The translations under genes and the position numbers were made by a program. Shown piece by piece: positions 47,084 through 55,929 of a DNA stretch of 64,000 bases. The notes under the pieces were generated by a model, which did no database searches, was not told where the DNA came from, and saw nothing but the letters and a program-made list of their open reading frames with translations. How positions within the stretch are numbered: the stretch's first letter is position 1; every line of letters begins with the position of its first letter. Source of the stretch: Pseudoxanthobacter soli DSM 19599 (GTDB taxonomy: Bacteria > Pseudomonadota > Alphaproteobacteria > Rhizobiales > Segnochrobactraceae); NCBI RefSeq assembly GCF_900148505.1, contig NZ_FRXO01000003.1, positions 496,001-560,000 of the forward strand. Reading direction: 5' to 3'.

Positions 47084-48298
47084 ATGCCCGCCATCGCTCC
47101 GCCCCCGAACGGCCGCCGGCCGACCATCCTGCAGGTGCTGCCGAGCCTGGAGACGGGCGGCGCGGAACAGACCGCGGTCGACATGGCGGCGGCGATCGTG
47201 GCGGCGGGCGGGCGGGCCGTGGTCGCCAGCACCGGCGGCCGCATGGTGCCGATGATCGAGGCCGCCGGCGGCAAGCATGTCACGTTTCCGGCCGCCTCCA
47301 AGAATCCGGTGAGGATGGTGCGCAATATCGGCGCGCTCGCCCGCCTCGCGCGCGACGAAGGCGCCGACCTCATCCATGCCCGCAGCCGGGCGCCGGCCTG
47401 GTCGGCCCTGTTCGCCGCCCGGCGGCTCGGCGTGCCGTTCGTCACCACGTTCCACGGCGCCTACAAGGAAAGCGGGGCGCTGAAGAGCCTCTACAATTCG
47501 GTGATGGCGCGCGGCGACCGCGTGATCGCCAATTCCGGCTGGACCGCGCGGGAGATCGCCGCGCGCCACCCGTTCGCCGCCGGCCGGATCGTCACCATCC
47601 ACCGCGGCTCCGATCTCGGCGCGTTCCGGCCGGAGGCCGTCGGCGCGGCGCGCGTCGCGGCGATCCGCGAGGCCTGGAGCGTGAAGCCCGGCGAGCGCGT
47701 CGTGCTTGTGCTGGCGCGGCTCACCGGCTGGAAGGGGCATTCTGTGGTGATCGACGCCATGGCGCGGCTGGCGGCCTCCGGCGACCGCACCGCGGTCGCG
47801 GTGTTCGCCGGCGATGCCCAGGGTCGCGACGGCTACCGCGAGGAACTCGAGGCCCGCATCGCCGCGGCCGGGCTCGTCGGCCGGGTGCGCCTCGTCGGCC
47901 ATTGCGCCGACGTGCCGGCGGCGCTCGCCGTCGCCGACGTGGTCACGGTCGCCTCCGTCAAGCCGGAGGCGTTCGGCCGGGCCGCGGTCGAGGCGCAGGC
48001 GGCGGGCAAGCCGGTGATCGCGACGGATCTCGGCGCGGTGCCGGAAACGGTCGTCGCCCCGCCCGACGCCCCGGCCGCGGAGCGCACCGGCTGGCGCGTC
48101 CCGCCCGGCGATGCCGATGCGCTCGCCGCCGCGCTCGCGGAGGTTCTAAAGCTCGATGCCGCCTCCCTCGACGCCCTCGCCCGCCGCGCCCAGGCTCACG
48201 TCAACGCCGAATTTTCGCTCGAGCGGATGACGGGCCGGACGCTCGCCGTCTACGACGCGCTGCTCGCCGCGAAGGGCAAGGGTTTCGACGTCGGCTGA
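47084..48298 (+). CDS. GT4-family glycosyltransferase
   Basis: The 404-residue protein has a GT-B fold: QVLPSLETGGAEQTAVDMA near the N-terminus, NSGWTAREIAARHPF in the middle, and the GT4 E-x7-E-like region SVKPEAFGRAAVEAQAAGKPVIA. It probably transfers a sugar to an envelope polysaccharide or lipid, but no polysaccharide cluster is near. The ATG at 47084 fits the family start; the frame opens at 47027. Confidence 0.9.
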   Translation: MPAIAPPPNGRRPTILQVLPSLETGGAEQTAVDMAAAIVAAGGRAVVASTGGRMVPMIEAAGGKHVTFPAASKNPVRMVRNIGALARLARDEGADLIHARSRAPAWSALFAARRLGVPFVTTFHGAYKESGALKSLYNSVMARGDRVIANSGWTAREIAARHPFAAGRIVTIHRGSDLGAFRPEAVGAARVAAIREAWSVKPGERVVLVLARLTGWKGHSVVIDAMARLAASGDRTAVAVFAGDAQGRDGYREELEARIAAAGLVGRVRLVGHCADVPAALAVADVVTVASVKPEAFGRAAVEAQAAGKPVIATDLGAVPETVVAPPDAPAAERTGWRVPPGDADALAAALAEVLKLDAASLDALARRAQAHVNAEFSLERMTGRTLAVYDALLAAKGKGFDVG

Positions 48299-48552
48299 AA
48301 GCGCTGCCGGGGCAACATCTTCGTGAATTCGGGCCCGAAGGGTCCACTCCCGGCGTGCAATCCTGATACGCGCCGAGCGAAGCTGGTTGACTTCCGCCAC
48401 AATTCTCAGAAACATGCCGTCCGTATTGTAAGGATCGCCGGACGATCGATCGTTGCCTCGGCGCGCTGCGCTCGGGGCACATTGCGTTTTCCGGCCAGAT
48501 GCCGGAGAGCCGGCACCCTGCATCCCATCATCGGCTTGAGGAGAGCACGACC

Positions 48553-49089
48553 ATTCGCCGTCCGTTCCGCGCACCACCGCCCACGAAAGAGGGGCCGCGC
48601 ATCAATCACGAGATCCGTATTCCGCAGATCCAGCTGATCGACGCCGAGGGCACCAACCACGGCGTCATCGCCACGTCGGAAGCCATCGCCATGGCGGAGG
48701 CCGCCGGCCTCGACCTCGTCGAGATCGCCCCGACCTCGGTTCCGCCGGTCTGCAAGATTCTCGATTTCGGCCGCTTCAAGTACCAGTCGCAGAAGAAGGC
48801 CGCCGAAGCGCGCAAGAAGCAGAAGACCGTCGAGGTCAAAGAGATCAAGATGCGTCCGAACATCGACACCCACGACTACGAGGTGAAGATGCGGGCCATC
48901 CTGCGGTTCTTCGAGGAAGGCGACAAGGTGAAGGTCACGCTTCGCTTCCGTGGCCGCGAGATGGCGCATCAGGATCTTGGCATGAAGCTCCTGGAGCGCG
49001 TGCGCGACGAGACGACCGAGATCGCCAAGGTCGAGGCGGAGCCGAAGCTGGAAGGCCGCCAGATGATCATGGTGCTGGCGCCGCGCTGA
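48553..49089 (+). CDS. infC: Translation initiation factor IF-3, ATT start codon
   Basis: IF3 checks the start codon on the 30S subunit. The 178-residue protein starts [21 protein letters not shown] and has the IF3 N domain ([20 protein letters not shown]) and C domain ([18 protein letters not shown]). The initiating codon is ATT at 48553, with TGAGGAGAG eight bases upstream. An ATT or ATC start allows IF3 to repress its own translation, as in E. coli infC. A frame opening at 48499 lacks family similarity. Confidence 0.95.
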   Translation: MRRPFRAPPPTKEGPRINHEIRIPQIQLIDAEGTNHGVIATSEAIAMAEAAGLDLVEIAPTSVPPVCKILDFGRFKYQSQKKAAEARKKQKTVEVKEIKMRPNIDTHDYEVKMRAILRFFEEGDKVKVTLRFRGREMAHQDLGMKLLERVRDETTEIAKVEAEPKLEGRQMIMVLAPR

Positions 49090-49128
49090 TCGCGCGAGGC
49101 CGGATGGCCTGACGTCGGATTTCTGGAG

Positions 49129-49155
49129 AGCGGCCGGTCATCGCCGGCCGCTTTT
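49129..49155 (+). terminator. Terminator after infC
   Basis: AGCGGCCGG pairs with CCGGCCGCT around TCATCG and runs into TTTC. It separates infC from rpmI-rplT, which therefore probably have their own promoter in the following 240 bp. Confidence 0.8.
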
Positions 49156-49395
49156 CATTTGGGCGTCCGGTCGGTGCCGGTTGGCGTGTGCCGCGCCGGC
49201 GCCGCAGCCAGCGCCGGCAGCATTTGCCTTTCACGGCAAGGGGCGCTATAAGCCGCCGTCTTCGTGGACCGCCCGGCGAAAGGGCATGCCGTGGCGGCCC
49301 GAAATGCTCAAGGCATCCGCAAGGGAAGGCCGAAGGGCCCTGCAAGGGGCCGGCGGTTTTCCGTTGCCGGGTTCCGCAGACTCAGGAGAGCCAAA

Positions 49396-49596
49396 GTGCC
49401 CAAGCTCAAGACCAAGTCCGGCGCCAAAAAGCGCTTCAAGATCACCGCCACTGGCAAGGTGAAGGTTCAGCAGGCCGGCAAGCGCCACGGCATGATCAAG
49501 CGGACGACCAAGTTCATCCGCAATGCCCGCGGCACCACCGTGCTCGCCGATGCCGACGCGCGTATCATCAAGAAGAACTTCCTGCCGAACGGCTGA
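49396..49596 (+). CDS. rpmI: 50S ribosomal protein L35
   Basis: L35 is a small basic large-subunit protein. The 66-residue product begins [19 protein letters not shown] after a GTG start at 49396, with GGAGAG six bases upstream, and ends NFLPNG. The longer frame opening at 49264 is not similar to the family. It precedes rplT by 49 bp. Confidence 0.97.
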   Translation: MPKLKTKSGAKKRFKITATGKVKVQQAGKRHGMIKRTTKFIRNARGTTVLADADARIIKKNFLPNG

Positions 49597-49645
49597 CGTT
49601 CTGGCCGCGTCCTAAAACCTCTCATCTTTTCAAGGAGCAACCGCC

Positions 49646-50005
49646 ATGGCGCGCGTGAAGCGGGGCGTTGCCGCCCATGCCAAGCACAAGAAGGTCCTGA
49701 AAGCCGCAAAGGGCTTTTACGGCCGTCGCAAGAACACCATCCGCACGGCCAAGGCCGCGGTGGACAAGAGCCTTCAGTACGCGTTCCGCGACCGCAAGGC
49801 CAAGAAGCGCAATTTCCGCGCTCTCTGGATCCAGCGCGTGAACGCCGCTGTCCGCGAGTACGGCCTGACCTATTCGCGGTTCATCGACGGCCTGACCAAG
49901 GCCGGCATCGAGGTCGACCGCAAGGTCCTGTCCGATCTCGCGATCCACGAGCCGGAGGCCTTCAAGGCCCTGGTCGAGCAGGCGAAGACCCAGCTCGCCG
50001 CCTGA
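49646..50005 (+). CDS. rplT: 50S ribosomal protein L20
   Basis: L20 binds 23S rRNA early in assembly and in some bacteria represses its own operon. The 119-residue protein begins [20 protein letters not shown] and has the [18 protein letters not shown] motif. AAGGAGC precedes the ATG. A strong terminator follows. Confidence 0.97.
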   Translation: MARVKRGVAAHAKHKKVLKAAKGFYGRRKNTIRTAKAAVDKSLQYAFRDRKAKKRNFRALWIQRVNAAVREYGLTYSRFIDGLTKAGIEVDRKVLSDLAIHEPEAFKALVEQAKTQLAA

Positions 50006-50034
50006 ACGCGATCCTCGCGAAGGCAACGACATCA

Positions 50035-50064
50035 CGGCCGCCCCCTCCGGGCGGCCGTTTTCGT
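50035..50064 (+). terminator. Terminator after rplT
   Basis: CGGCCGCCC pairs with GGGCGGCCG and is followed by TTTTCG, closing the rpmI-rplT transcript. Confidence 0.88.
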
Positions 50065-50152
50065 CTGCGCGGCAGACCGGCCTTCGTGATCCCCGATTTG
50101 CCGCGATTGCTGCTATGCTGGCGCCATCGTCCATTTCCCGGGGCAGGCTTTC

Positions 50153-50713
50153 ATGGTCGCGACGTGTTCACCTTCGGGCCGCAGTGCCTCCTTGCCGGCG
50201 CGCCGCGCCGGTGCGCTCGCCGCCGTCGCGCTCACCGCCATGGCCGTGGTGCTGCCGTCGGGCTCCCCGGCCGAGGCCTGGGGCTGCGGGAACGCGCCGT
50301 GCTGGGGACCCGGCTACAACAACGGCTATAACGGCGGCGCGGTCGCGGCCGCGGGCATCATCGGTCTGGCGACGGGCGCGATCCTGGGCGCCGCGGTCGC
50401 GAGCCAGCCCCCGCCGGTCTATGCGCCGCCCCCGCCGCCCTATGTCGGGCCGCCGGTGGTCTACACGACCCCGCCGTCGGTGATCTACACCACGCCGCCG
50501 TCCGTCGTTTACGCACCGCCTCCGCCGGTGGTCTATCCGCCGCCGGCCGTCGTCGGCGCCCCCGTTCCCCTGCCGCCGCCGGCGGTTGCGTCCGCCGCGC
50601 CGCCGCCGTGGTCGCCGGCCTGGTACAATTACTGCTCCTCCCGCTACCGCTCGTTCAACCCGAATACCGGCACGATCGTCGGTTTCGACGGCGTCACGCG
50701 CTTCTGTTCCTGA
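50153..50713 (+). CDS. Secreted proline-rich protein with BA14K-like C-terminus
   Basis: The 186-residue protein has a long signal peptide (cut likely after AEA near residue 42), then a Gly/Asn patch and hydrophobic GAVAAAGIIGLATGAILGAA that could span the membrane. About 70 residues of PPP, VVYTTPP and VYAPPPP repeats follow. The C-terminus (YCSSRYRSFNPNTGTIVGFDG) matches the BA14K motif described in Brucella surface proteins with lectin-like activity. It is probably envelope-anchored. The direct-repeat region may vary in length among strains. Confidence 0.8.
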   Translation: MVATCSPSGRSASLPARRAGALAAVALTAMAVVLPSGSPAEAWGCGNAPCWGPGYNNGYNGGAVAAAGIIGLATGAILGAAVASQPPPVYAPPPPPYVGPPVVYTTPPSVIYTTPPSVVYAPPPPVVYPPPAVVGAPVPLPPPAVASAAPPPWSPAWYNYCSSRYRSFNPNTGTIVGFDGVTRFCS

Positions 50714-51113
50714 CCCCCCGCAGCGGGTTCGGGGCATCCGACCGGGTTTGATCGCCCGGCGGGGAACGGCCGACGGCTTCGACTGTTGTTGCATTGCCCC
50801 GCCCGCGCGAAAACCGCAGCATCGCGCCGGTCGGAACGGCGTCGGCGTTGACGGGGCGGGGGCAGTTCTGCCCAATGCCGCCAACGAGGACGCGGGCCGG
50901 ACGGAAAGCCGTCTGCCGGCGAAGCCGGTATGAGTGCGTTGACGACGGTGCGCCCAGCCGCGCCGGATTGAGGTGTTTCGAGCCTGTTCACGGCCCATCG
51001 GTCGAGAGGGCGCCGTTACCGGGCTCCAGCGTGCGTTCCGATCCCGGAGCAGGCGCCAGCCCTGGAAGCGGGGTCCGACGTTGGGAACGGGTTCCGATCT
51101 GGAGAACGAGATC
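50714..51113. other. Gap between the BA14K-like and Omp19-like genes
   Basis: This 400-bp region has no credible gene. TTGACGGGGCGG at 50849 is a possible -35 but no clear -10 follows. A short C/G hairpin after the BA14K stop (CCCCGCAGCGGG) lacks a T-run. Confidence 0.3.
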
Positions 51114-51611
51114 ATGATTCGCAGCCGTGCGATCGTCGCAAGCATGGGCCTCGCCCTGGTGGCCGCGGGCTGCACCCGCTTCGGCGCGCCCCCTCCGGCG
51201 CAGCCGGCCCCGATCCAGCCGATGCCGACGGCGCCCGTCGCGGTGACGCAGCTTCCCCCGCCGCCCGTGGAGCCGCAGCCGGCGGTGCAGCCGGAACCGG
51301 CGGCCCTGCCCCCGCCGGAGGCGCAGCTCGCGGTGCAGCGCTCCGACCTGATCGGTGGCTGGACCATCCAGGCGGACGGCCAGCGCTGCCAGCTCTTCAT
51401 GGTGCTGACGGGGTGGACCGGCGGGTATCGCGCCTCGACCCGCGGCTGCCAGTCGGACGTGCTGAAAGGCGTGTCGGCCTGGGACCTGAACGGCAACGAG
51501 ATCACGCTGAAGGATGCCAACGCCGCGCCGGTCGCGACGCTCTATTCGACCGCGCCGAGCACCTTCCAGGGCCGGTTGTCGAACGGCACGGGCCTGACGG
51601 TCAGCCGCTAG
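51114..51611 (+). CDS. Omp19-like lipoprotein with AprI/Inh protease-inhibitor domain
   Basis: The 165-residue lipoprotein has a signal peptide ending in the lipobox VAAGC, so it is lipid-anchored at Cys20. A proline-rich linker (about residues 25-70) precedes an eight-strand AprI/Inh domain with GGWTIQADGQRCQLFM, the second Cys in ASTRGCQSD, and DANAAPVATLYS near the end. Brucella Omp19 has the same plan and inhibits proteases. The ATG at 51114 follows GGAGAACGAG. The TAG stop abuts a tandem repeat array. Confidence 0.86.
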   Translation: MIRSRAIVASMGLALVAAGCTRFGAPPPAQPAPIQPMPTAPVAVTQLPPPPVEPQPAVQPEPAALPPPEAQLAVQRSDLIGGWTIQADGQRCQLFMVLTGWTGGYRASTRGCQSDVLKGVSAWDLNGNEITLKDANAAPVATLYSTAPSTFQGRLSNGTGLTVSR

Positions 51612-51893
51612 CGCGCTTTCCGATCGGATGGATCATCCGATCGAGAAGAAATCGCGCCAGCTTCAAAAGTGTGAGCCTATCCTTGCCGTTCAGATCGGCT
51701 GATCTGAACGGGATAGGCTCGCGCGCTTTCCGATCGGATGGATCATCCGATCGAGAAGAAATCGCGCCAGCTTTATAAGCGTGAGCCTATCCTTGTCGTT
51801 CAGATCGACGCGATCTGAACGGGATAGGCTCGCGCGCTTTCCGATCGGATGGACATCCGATCGAGAGGAAATCGCGCCAGCTTTACAAGCGTG
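51611..51893 (+). repeat. Tandem array of intergenic palindromic repeats (two full, one partial)
   Basis: Unit 1 (51611-51720) and unit 2 (51721-51831) are almost identical; unit 3 (51832-51893) has only the left half. Each unit has the palindrome GATCGGATGGATCATCCGATC-like arms, then GAAATCGCGCCAGCTT, and a nested hairpin with arms GAGCCTATCC/GGATAGGCTC outside and GTTCAGATC/GATCTGAAC inside. Near identity implies recent duplication. The array fills the gap between converging omp19-like and ispZ genes. Confidence 0.95.
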
Positions 51894-51928
51894 GGTTTGA
51901 ACGGCCGGCCCCTTGGGGCCGAAGGCCG

Positions 51929-52582
51929 TCAGCTCTTGTTCGGCTCCGTCGCATCGCCGGGGCCGCCGGGATCCCGGTCGTCGGGCAGGGCGTGGCGCTG
52001 CATCAGCGGCACCTGCGCCACGGCGAACAGCAGCGTCAGCGGCATCACCCCGAACACCTTGAAGTTCACCCAGAAATCGGTCGGGAACGACCGCCATACG
52101 ACTTCGTTGATCGCCGCGAGCACGAGGAAGAACAGGCCCCAGCGCAGAGTCAGCTTGCGCCAGCCCTCCTCGTCCAGCCGCAGCACCTCGTCGAACACAT
52201 GGCCGATCAGCGAGCGGCCGAACGCGAGGCCGCCGAGCAGCACAGAGGCGAACAGCAGGTTGACGATGGTGGGCTTGAGCTTGATGAAGACCTCGTCGTG
52301 CAGGGCGAGCGTCAGCCCCCCGAACACCAGCACCACCACGCCCGAGACGATCGGCATCACCGGAAGCCGCCGCACCAGCGCGTAGGACACGACGAGCGCC
52401 GCGACCGTGGCCGCCATGAAGCCGGCGGTGGCGGTGAAGAGGTCGGCGCGGCCGTTCAGTACGAAGAACACCAGCAGAGGCCCGAGCTCCAGTGCCAGCT
52501 TCGCGAGCGGCGGAAGCTTGCGTTTCGCCCTGCCGCCGGTGCCGGCCGCGGCGCGCGCGGGGCGGATGGATTGGTCGTTCAT
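51929..52582 (-). CDS. ispZ: Inner membrane-spanning protein YciB / septation protein A
   Basis: This 217-residue protein has five hydrophobic segments and the YciB pattern: [39 protein letters not shown] and [18 protein letters not shown]. Family members influence septation and envelope integrity. The N-terminal 25 residues are polar and variable. In many relatives ftsY precedes it, but not here. It converges with the Omp19-like gene over the repeat array. Confidence 0.92.
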   Translation of the reverse strand: MNDQSIRPARAAAGTGGRAKRKLPPLAKLALELGPLLVFFVLNGRADLFTATAGFMAATVAALVVSYALVRRLPVMPIVSGVVVLVFGGLTLALHDEVFIKLKPTIVNLLFASVLLGGLAFGRSLIGHVFDEVLRLDEEGWRKLTLRWGLFFLVLAAINEVVWRSFPTDFWVNFKVFGVMPLTLLFAVAQVPLMQRHALPDDRDPGGPGDATEPNKS

Positions 52583-52680
52583 ACGAGGTCCTTGCGCGAG
52601 AGCCGGTGCCGGGTCGCCGATGTGTCATTCGCCGTCCGCGACATTTGCGCCCGTTCGCCGCGACGATCAAGTCGCGTGGG

Positions 52681-52767
52681 CAAGTGGTATCCGCGAGTGG
52701 CGCAGGCAATTGATACCGGCAAGTGATGCCTTTGATACCGGGAAGTGATGCCTGCAAGTGACACCCG
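52681..52767. repeat. Short direct repeats upstream of ispZ and the antiporter
   Basis: GATACCGGCAAGTGATGCC (52712-52730) and GATACCGGGAAGTGATGCC (52734-52752) differ at one base. Related units CAAGTGGTATCCG (52681) and CAAGTGACACCCG (52755) flank them. The repeats lie in a 547-bp divergent region with no gene and could be regulator sites. Confidence 0.6.
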
Positions 52768-53129
52768 ATTGTGTCGATCGTGGTACGGCAGCCGAACGGA
52801 GATTTCGCGGACCTTGCAGCCGCGATTGCGCCATAGTGGCCATGCCATTCTCCACGCGTCATAACCTACAGTCGAATCGTCGGAACCGGTCCATCACATC
52901 GTTTCGAGGACGGCCCTTCCCGGGGCCGGCCTGCGGCAGCCGTTCCGGAGGCTCCTCCTGCCCAGCCGGTCCGGGCATCCCCCGCAGGCAAAGGGGCGTA
53001 GACGGCCGGTTGCGGCCTTCGCGACGCATTATGCGCCGCGGACGGGTGGACACCCGGTGACGCCCGGGACGAAGATGGCCGGGGACGGCGTCCGGTGCCG
53101 CCCGCCTTGCGCCGTTTTGAAGGAACGCC

Positions 53130-55865
53130 ATGACCTTGCCGATCGTGCTGGCTGCGGTGGCCGGCCTTCTCGTCCTGATCGCCCTGCTGCAGCCTTTGGC
53201 CGAACGGCTTCAGGTGCCGCCGTCGGTCATTCTCGCGACCGTCGGCATCCTGATCGGCGCCGTCGCGGCGTTCATCTTCTATTCGCCGACGGCGAGCGCG
53301 CTCGATGGCGTCGCCCGGGTGTTCGTGGAACTGCCGATCACGGCGGACACGTTCCTCTACGTCTTCCTGCCCGTGCTCCTGTTCCAGACCTCCCTCAGCC
53401 TCGACGTGCGGCGCCTGGCCGACGACGCGGCGCCGGTGCTGATGCTGGCCGTGGTGGCCGTGCTGGTGGCGACGCTCGCGATCGGCTTCGCGCTCGCGCC
53501 CATCACCGGCCAGCCGCTGGTCGCCTGCCTGCTGCTCGGCGCCATCGTCGCCACGACCGACCCGGTCGCCGTCATCGCCATTTTCCGCGAACTCGGCGCG
53601 CCTGCGCGCCTGACGCGCCTCGTCGAGGGCGAGAGCCTTCTCAACGACGCCGCGGCCATCACCCTGTTCGTGCTGCTCTTGGGCCTGCTCGTCTCCGATG
53701 CGAAGATGAGCTTCTCCGGCGCGCTCGTTCATTTCGCCATCGCCGGCGTGGGCGGCGCGGTGTTCGGCTATCTCGGCGGGCTGCTCGGCAATCTCCTGTT
53801 CCGGGTGGTGCGCGACATCCCGCCGGCGCTCGTCACGCTGAGCGTCGCGCTGCCCTATCTCGTCTATATCGGCGGCGAACAGCTGTTCCACATCTCCGGC
53901 GTCGTCGCGGTGGTCGCCGCGGGCATCGCGGTGAACATCCACGCCCCCACCATCGTCGCCCCGGATTCCTGGCGCTATCTGCGCGAGATCTGGGAACAGG
54001 TGGAGTTCTGGGCGGCTTCCCTCATCTTCGTGCTCGCCTCGATCCTGGTGCCGCGGCTCCTCAGCGACATCGGCCCGTGGGATCTCGTGCCGCTCGGCGT
54101 GCTGGTCCTCGCGGCGTTCCTGTCGCGGGCTGCGGTGCTGTTCGCGCTGCTGCCGCTCCTGAGCTTCCTCAGGCTGTCGCAGCGGGTCTCCAACGCCTTC
54201 AAGCTCGTGATCGTGTGGGGCGGCCTGCGCGGCGCGGTCACGCTGGCGCTGGCGCTGTCCGTGACCGAGAACCCGTTCGTCGACCCGGAGATCAAGCGTT
54301 TCATCGCGGCCACCGCGACCGGCTTCACGCTGTTCACGCTGCTCGTCAACGGCACCACGCTCAGGGCGCTCATCCGCCTGCTCGGGCTCGACCAGATCTC
54401 GCCGCTCGATGCCGCCGTCCGCGACGGCGTGGTGGCCGTGGCGCTCGGCAATGTGCGCGACGCCGTGCTCTACGCGGCGCAGACGGCCGAGATCAGCGAC
54501 GACATCGCCCGGAAGGCCATCGGCCCCTACGACGCCCGCATCGAGACGGTGGTGCAGCGCACCGAGACCGAGAAGGAAATCCTCGAGCGCGACCGCCTGA
54601 CCCTCGGGCTCGTGGCGCTCGCCGACCGCGAGCGCGAGCTGATCCTGGAGCTGTTCCGCGAGCGCACCGTGTCGGTGCGCATCATCGAGCACCTCCTGAC
54701 CGATCTCGGCCGGCTGCGCGAGCGGGCGCGGGCGGGCGGACGCGTGGAATATAACCGCGCGGCGCGGCGGATGCTGGGCTACTCGCTCCCCTTCCGCCTC
54801 GGCCTCAACGTCCACCGCTTCTTCGGCTGGGACCGGCTGCTGGTGGAGGCGCTCGCCGACCGGTTCGAGCGCGTTCTGGTGATGCGGATCGTGCTGTTCG
54901 AACTCCGCCCGTTCGTGGAGCAGCGCATCCGCCCCATTCTCGGCAAGCGCCTGACCGGCATCATCGACGAGATCCTGTCCCAGCGCATCGAGGCCACCGC
55001 GCGCTCGCTCGCCGCGCTGGAGCTGCAATATCCCGATTATGCGCGCGCGCTGGAGGAGCGCTTCCTGGTGCGCACCGCGCTGCGCCGCGAGGAACTCGAA
55101 TACGACAACCTGTTCGCCGACCGCATGATCGGGACCGAACTCCTGCACGACCTGAAGCGCAACGTCGTGGCGATGCGCCGGGCGAGCGACGTGCGGCCGA
55201 AGCTCGATCTCGGCCTCAACACCCGCGAACTGGTCGCCAAGCTGCCACTGTTCCAGGACCTCGACGCAGCCCAGATCGAGCAGATCGCGCGCCTGCTGCG
55301 TCCGCGCTTCGCGGTGCCGGGCGAGCGCATCATCCGCCGCGGCGAGCGGGGCGAGTCCGTCTATTTCATCTCCTCCGGCGCGGTCGAGGTCTCGACCGCC
55401 GGCCGGCCCGTCCGGCTCGGTCGCGGCGACTTCATCGGCGAACTGGCGCTTCTGACCGGCGGGCGCCGCGTCGCCGACGTCACCGCGCTCGGCTATTGCC
55501 AGCTGCTCGTGCTCGAAGGCGAGGACTTCCGGGCGCTTCTGGAGCGGTCGCCGGACATGAACGCCAAGGTCCGGGCGGTCGCGGCCCAGCGGCTGTCCAT
55601 GAACCACGATGCGGGCCTGCTCTCGGGCGACGCCGGCGACGGGGAGGGCGAGCGCGCGGGCCGGGTTCGCGATGCCATCGCGCCGGAAGACCGTACCCCG
55701 GAGGAGCGCGCCGCGGAGGCCGAGGCATGGGCGCAGGGTGCCGAGCCCTCGGATTATCCCTCGTTCGACTCGGTGCCCTCCGGGCCGCCGTGGACGCGCG
55801 ATCCGCCGGGCGAGCGGGACGAAGACGAGCGAGACCGGGGCGGCGGCGAAAGGGCGGTGAGCTGA
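53130..55865 (+). CDS. CPA1 Na+(K+)/H+ antiporter with C-terminal cyclic nucleotide-binding domain
   Basis: The 911-residue protein has an N-terminal CPA1 exchanger of about 12 helices (to residue 420) with ATTDPVAVIAIFRELG, EGESLLNDAAAITLF and WGGLRGAVTLALALS. A long, mostly helical, charged linker (420-690) follows. Residues about 700-815 form a cyclic nucleotide-binding domain (LPLFQDLDAAQIEQIA, GESVYFISSGAVEV, the phosphate-cassette GDFIGELALLTGGRRVADV). A 90-residue acidic tail ends the protein. The plan resembles sperm-type NHEs and suggests ligand-gated cation/proton exchange. Ion specificity cannot be read from sequence. Confidence 0.9.
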   Translation: MTLPIVLAAVAGLLVLIALLQPLAERLQVPPSVILATVGILIGAVAAFIFYSPTASALDGVARVFVELPITADTFLYVFLPVLLFQTSLSLDVRRLADDAAPVLMLAVVAVLVATLAIGFALAPITGQPLVACLLLGAIVATTDPVAVIAIFRELGAPARLTRLVEGESLLNDAAAITLFVLLLGLLVSDAKMSFSGALVHFAIAGVGGAVFGYLGGLLGNLLFRVVRDIPPALVTLSVALPYLVYIGGEQLFHISGVVAVVAAGIAVNIHAPTIVAPDSWRYLREIWEQVEFWAASLIFVLASILVPRLLSDIGPWDLVPLGVLVLAAFLSRAAVLFALLPLLSFLRLSQRVSNAFKLVIVWGGLRGAVTLALALSVTENPFVDPEIKRFIAATATGFTLFTLLVNGTTLRALIRLLGLDQISPLDAAVRDGVVAVALGNVRDAVLYAAQTAEISDDIARKAIGPYDARIETVVQRTETEKEILERDRLTLGLVALADRERELILELFRERTVSVRIIEHLLTDLGRLRERARAGGRVEYNRAARRMLGYSLPFRLGLNVHRFFGWDRLLVEALADRFERVLVMRIVLFELRPFVEQRIRPILGKRLTGIIDEILSQRIEATARSLAALELQYPDYARALEERFLVRTALRREELEYDNLFADRMIGTELLHDLKRNVVAMRRASDVRPKLDLGLNTRELVAKLPLFQDLDAAQIEQIARLLRPRFAVPGERIIRRGERGESVYFISSGAVEVSTAGRPVRLGRGDFIGELALLTGGRRVADVTALGYCQLLVLEGEDFRALLERSPDMNAKVRAVAAQRLSMNHDAGLLSGDAGDGEGERAGRVRDAIAPEDRTPEERAAEAEAWAQGAEPSDYPSFDSVPSGPPWTRDPPGERDEDERDRGGGERAVS

Positions 55866-55929
55866 TGGCCGGGATTCACGGCCGCCGGGGCGGCGATCTG
55901 CCGGGCGTCGATCTACGGCGTGTGCGGTC

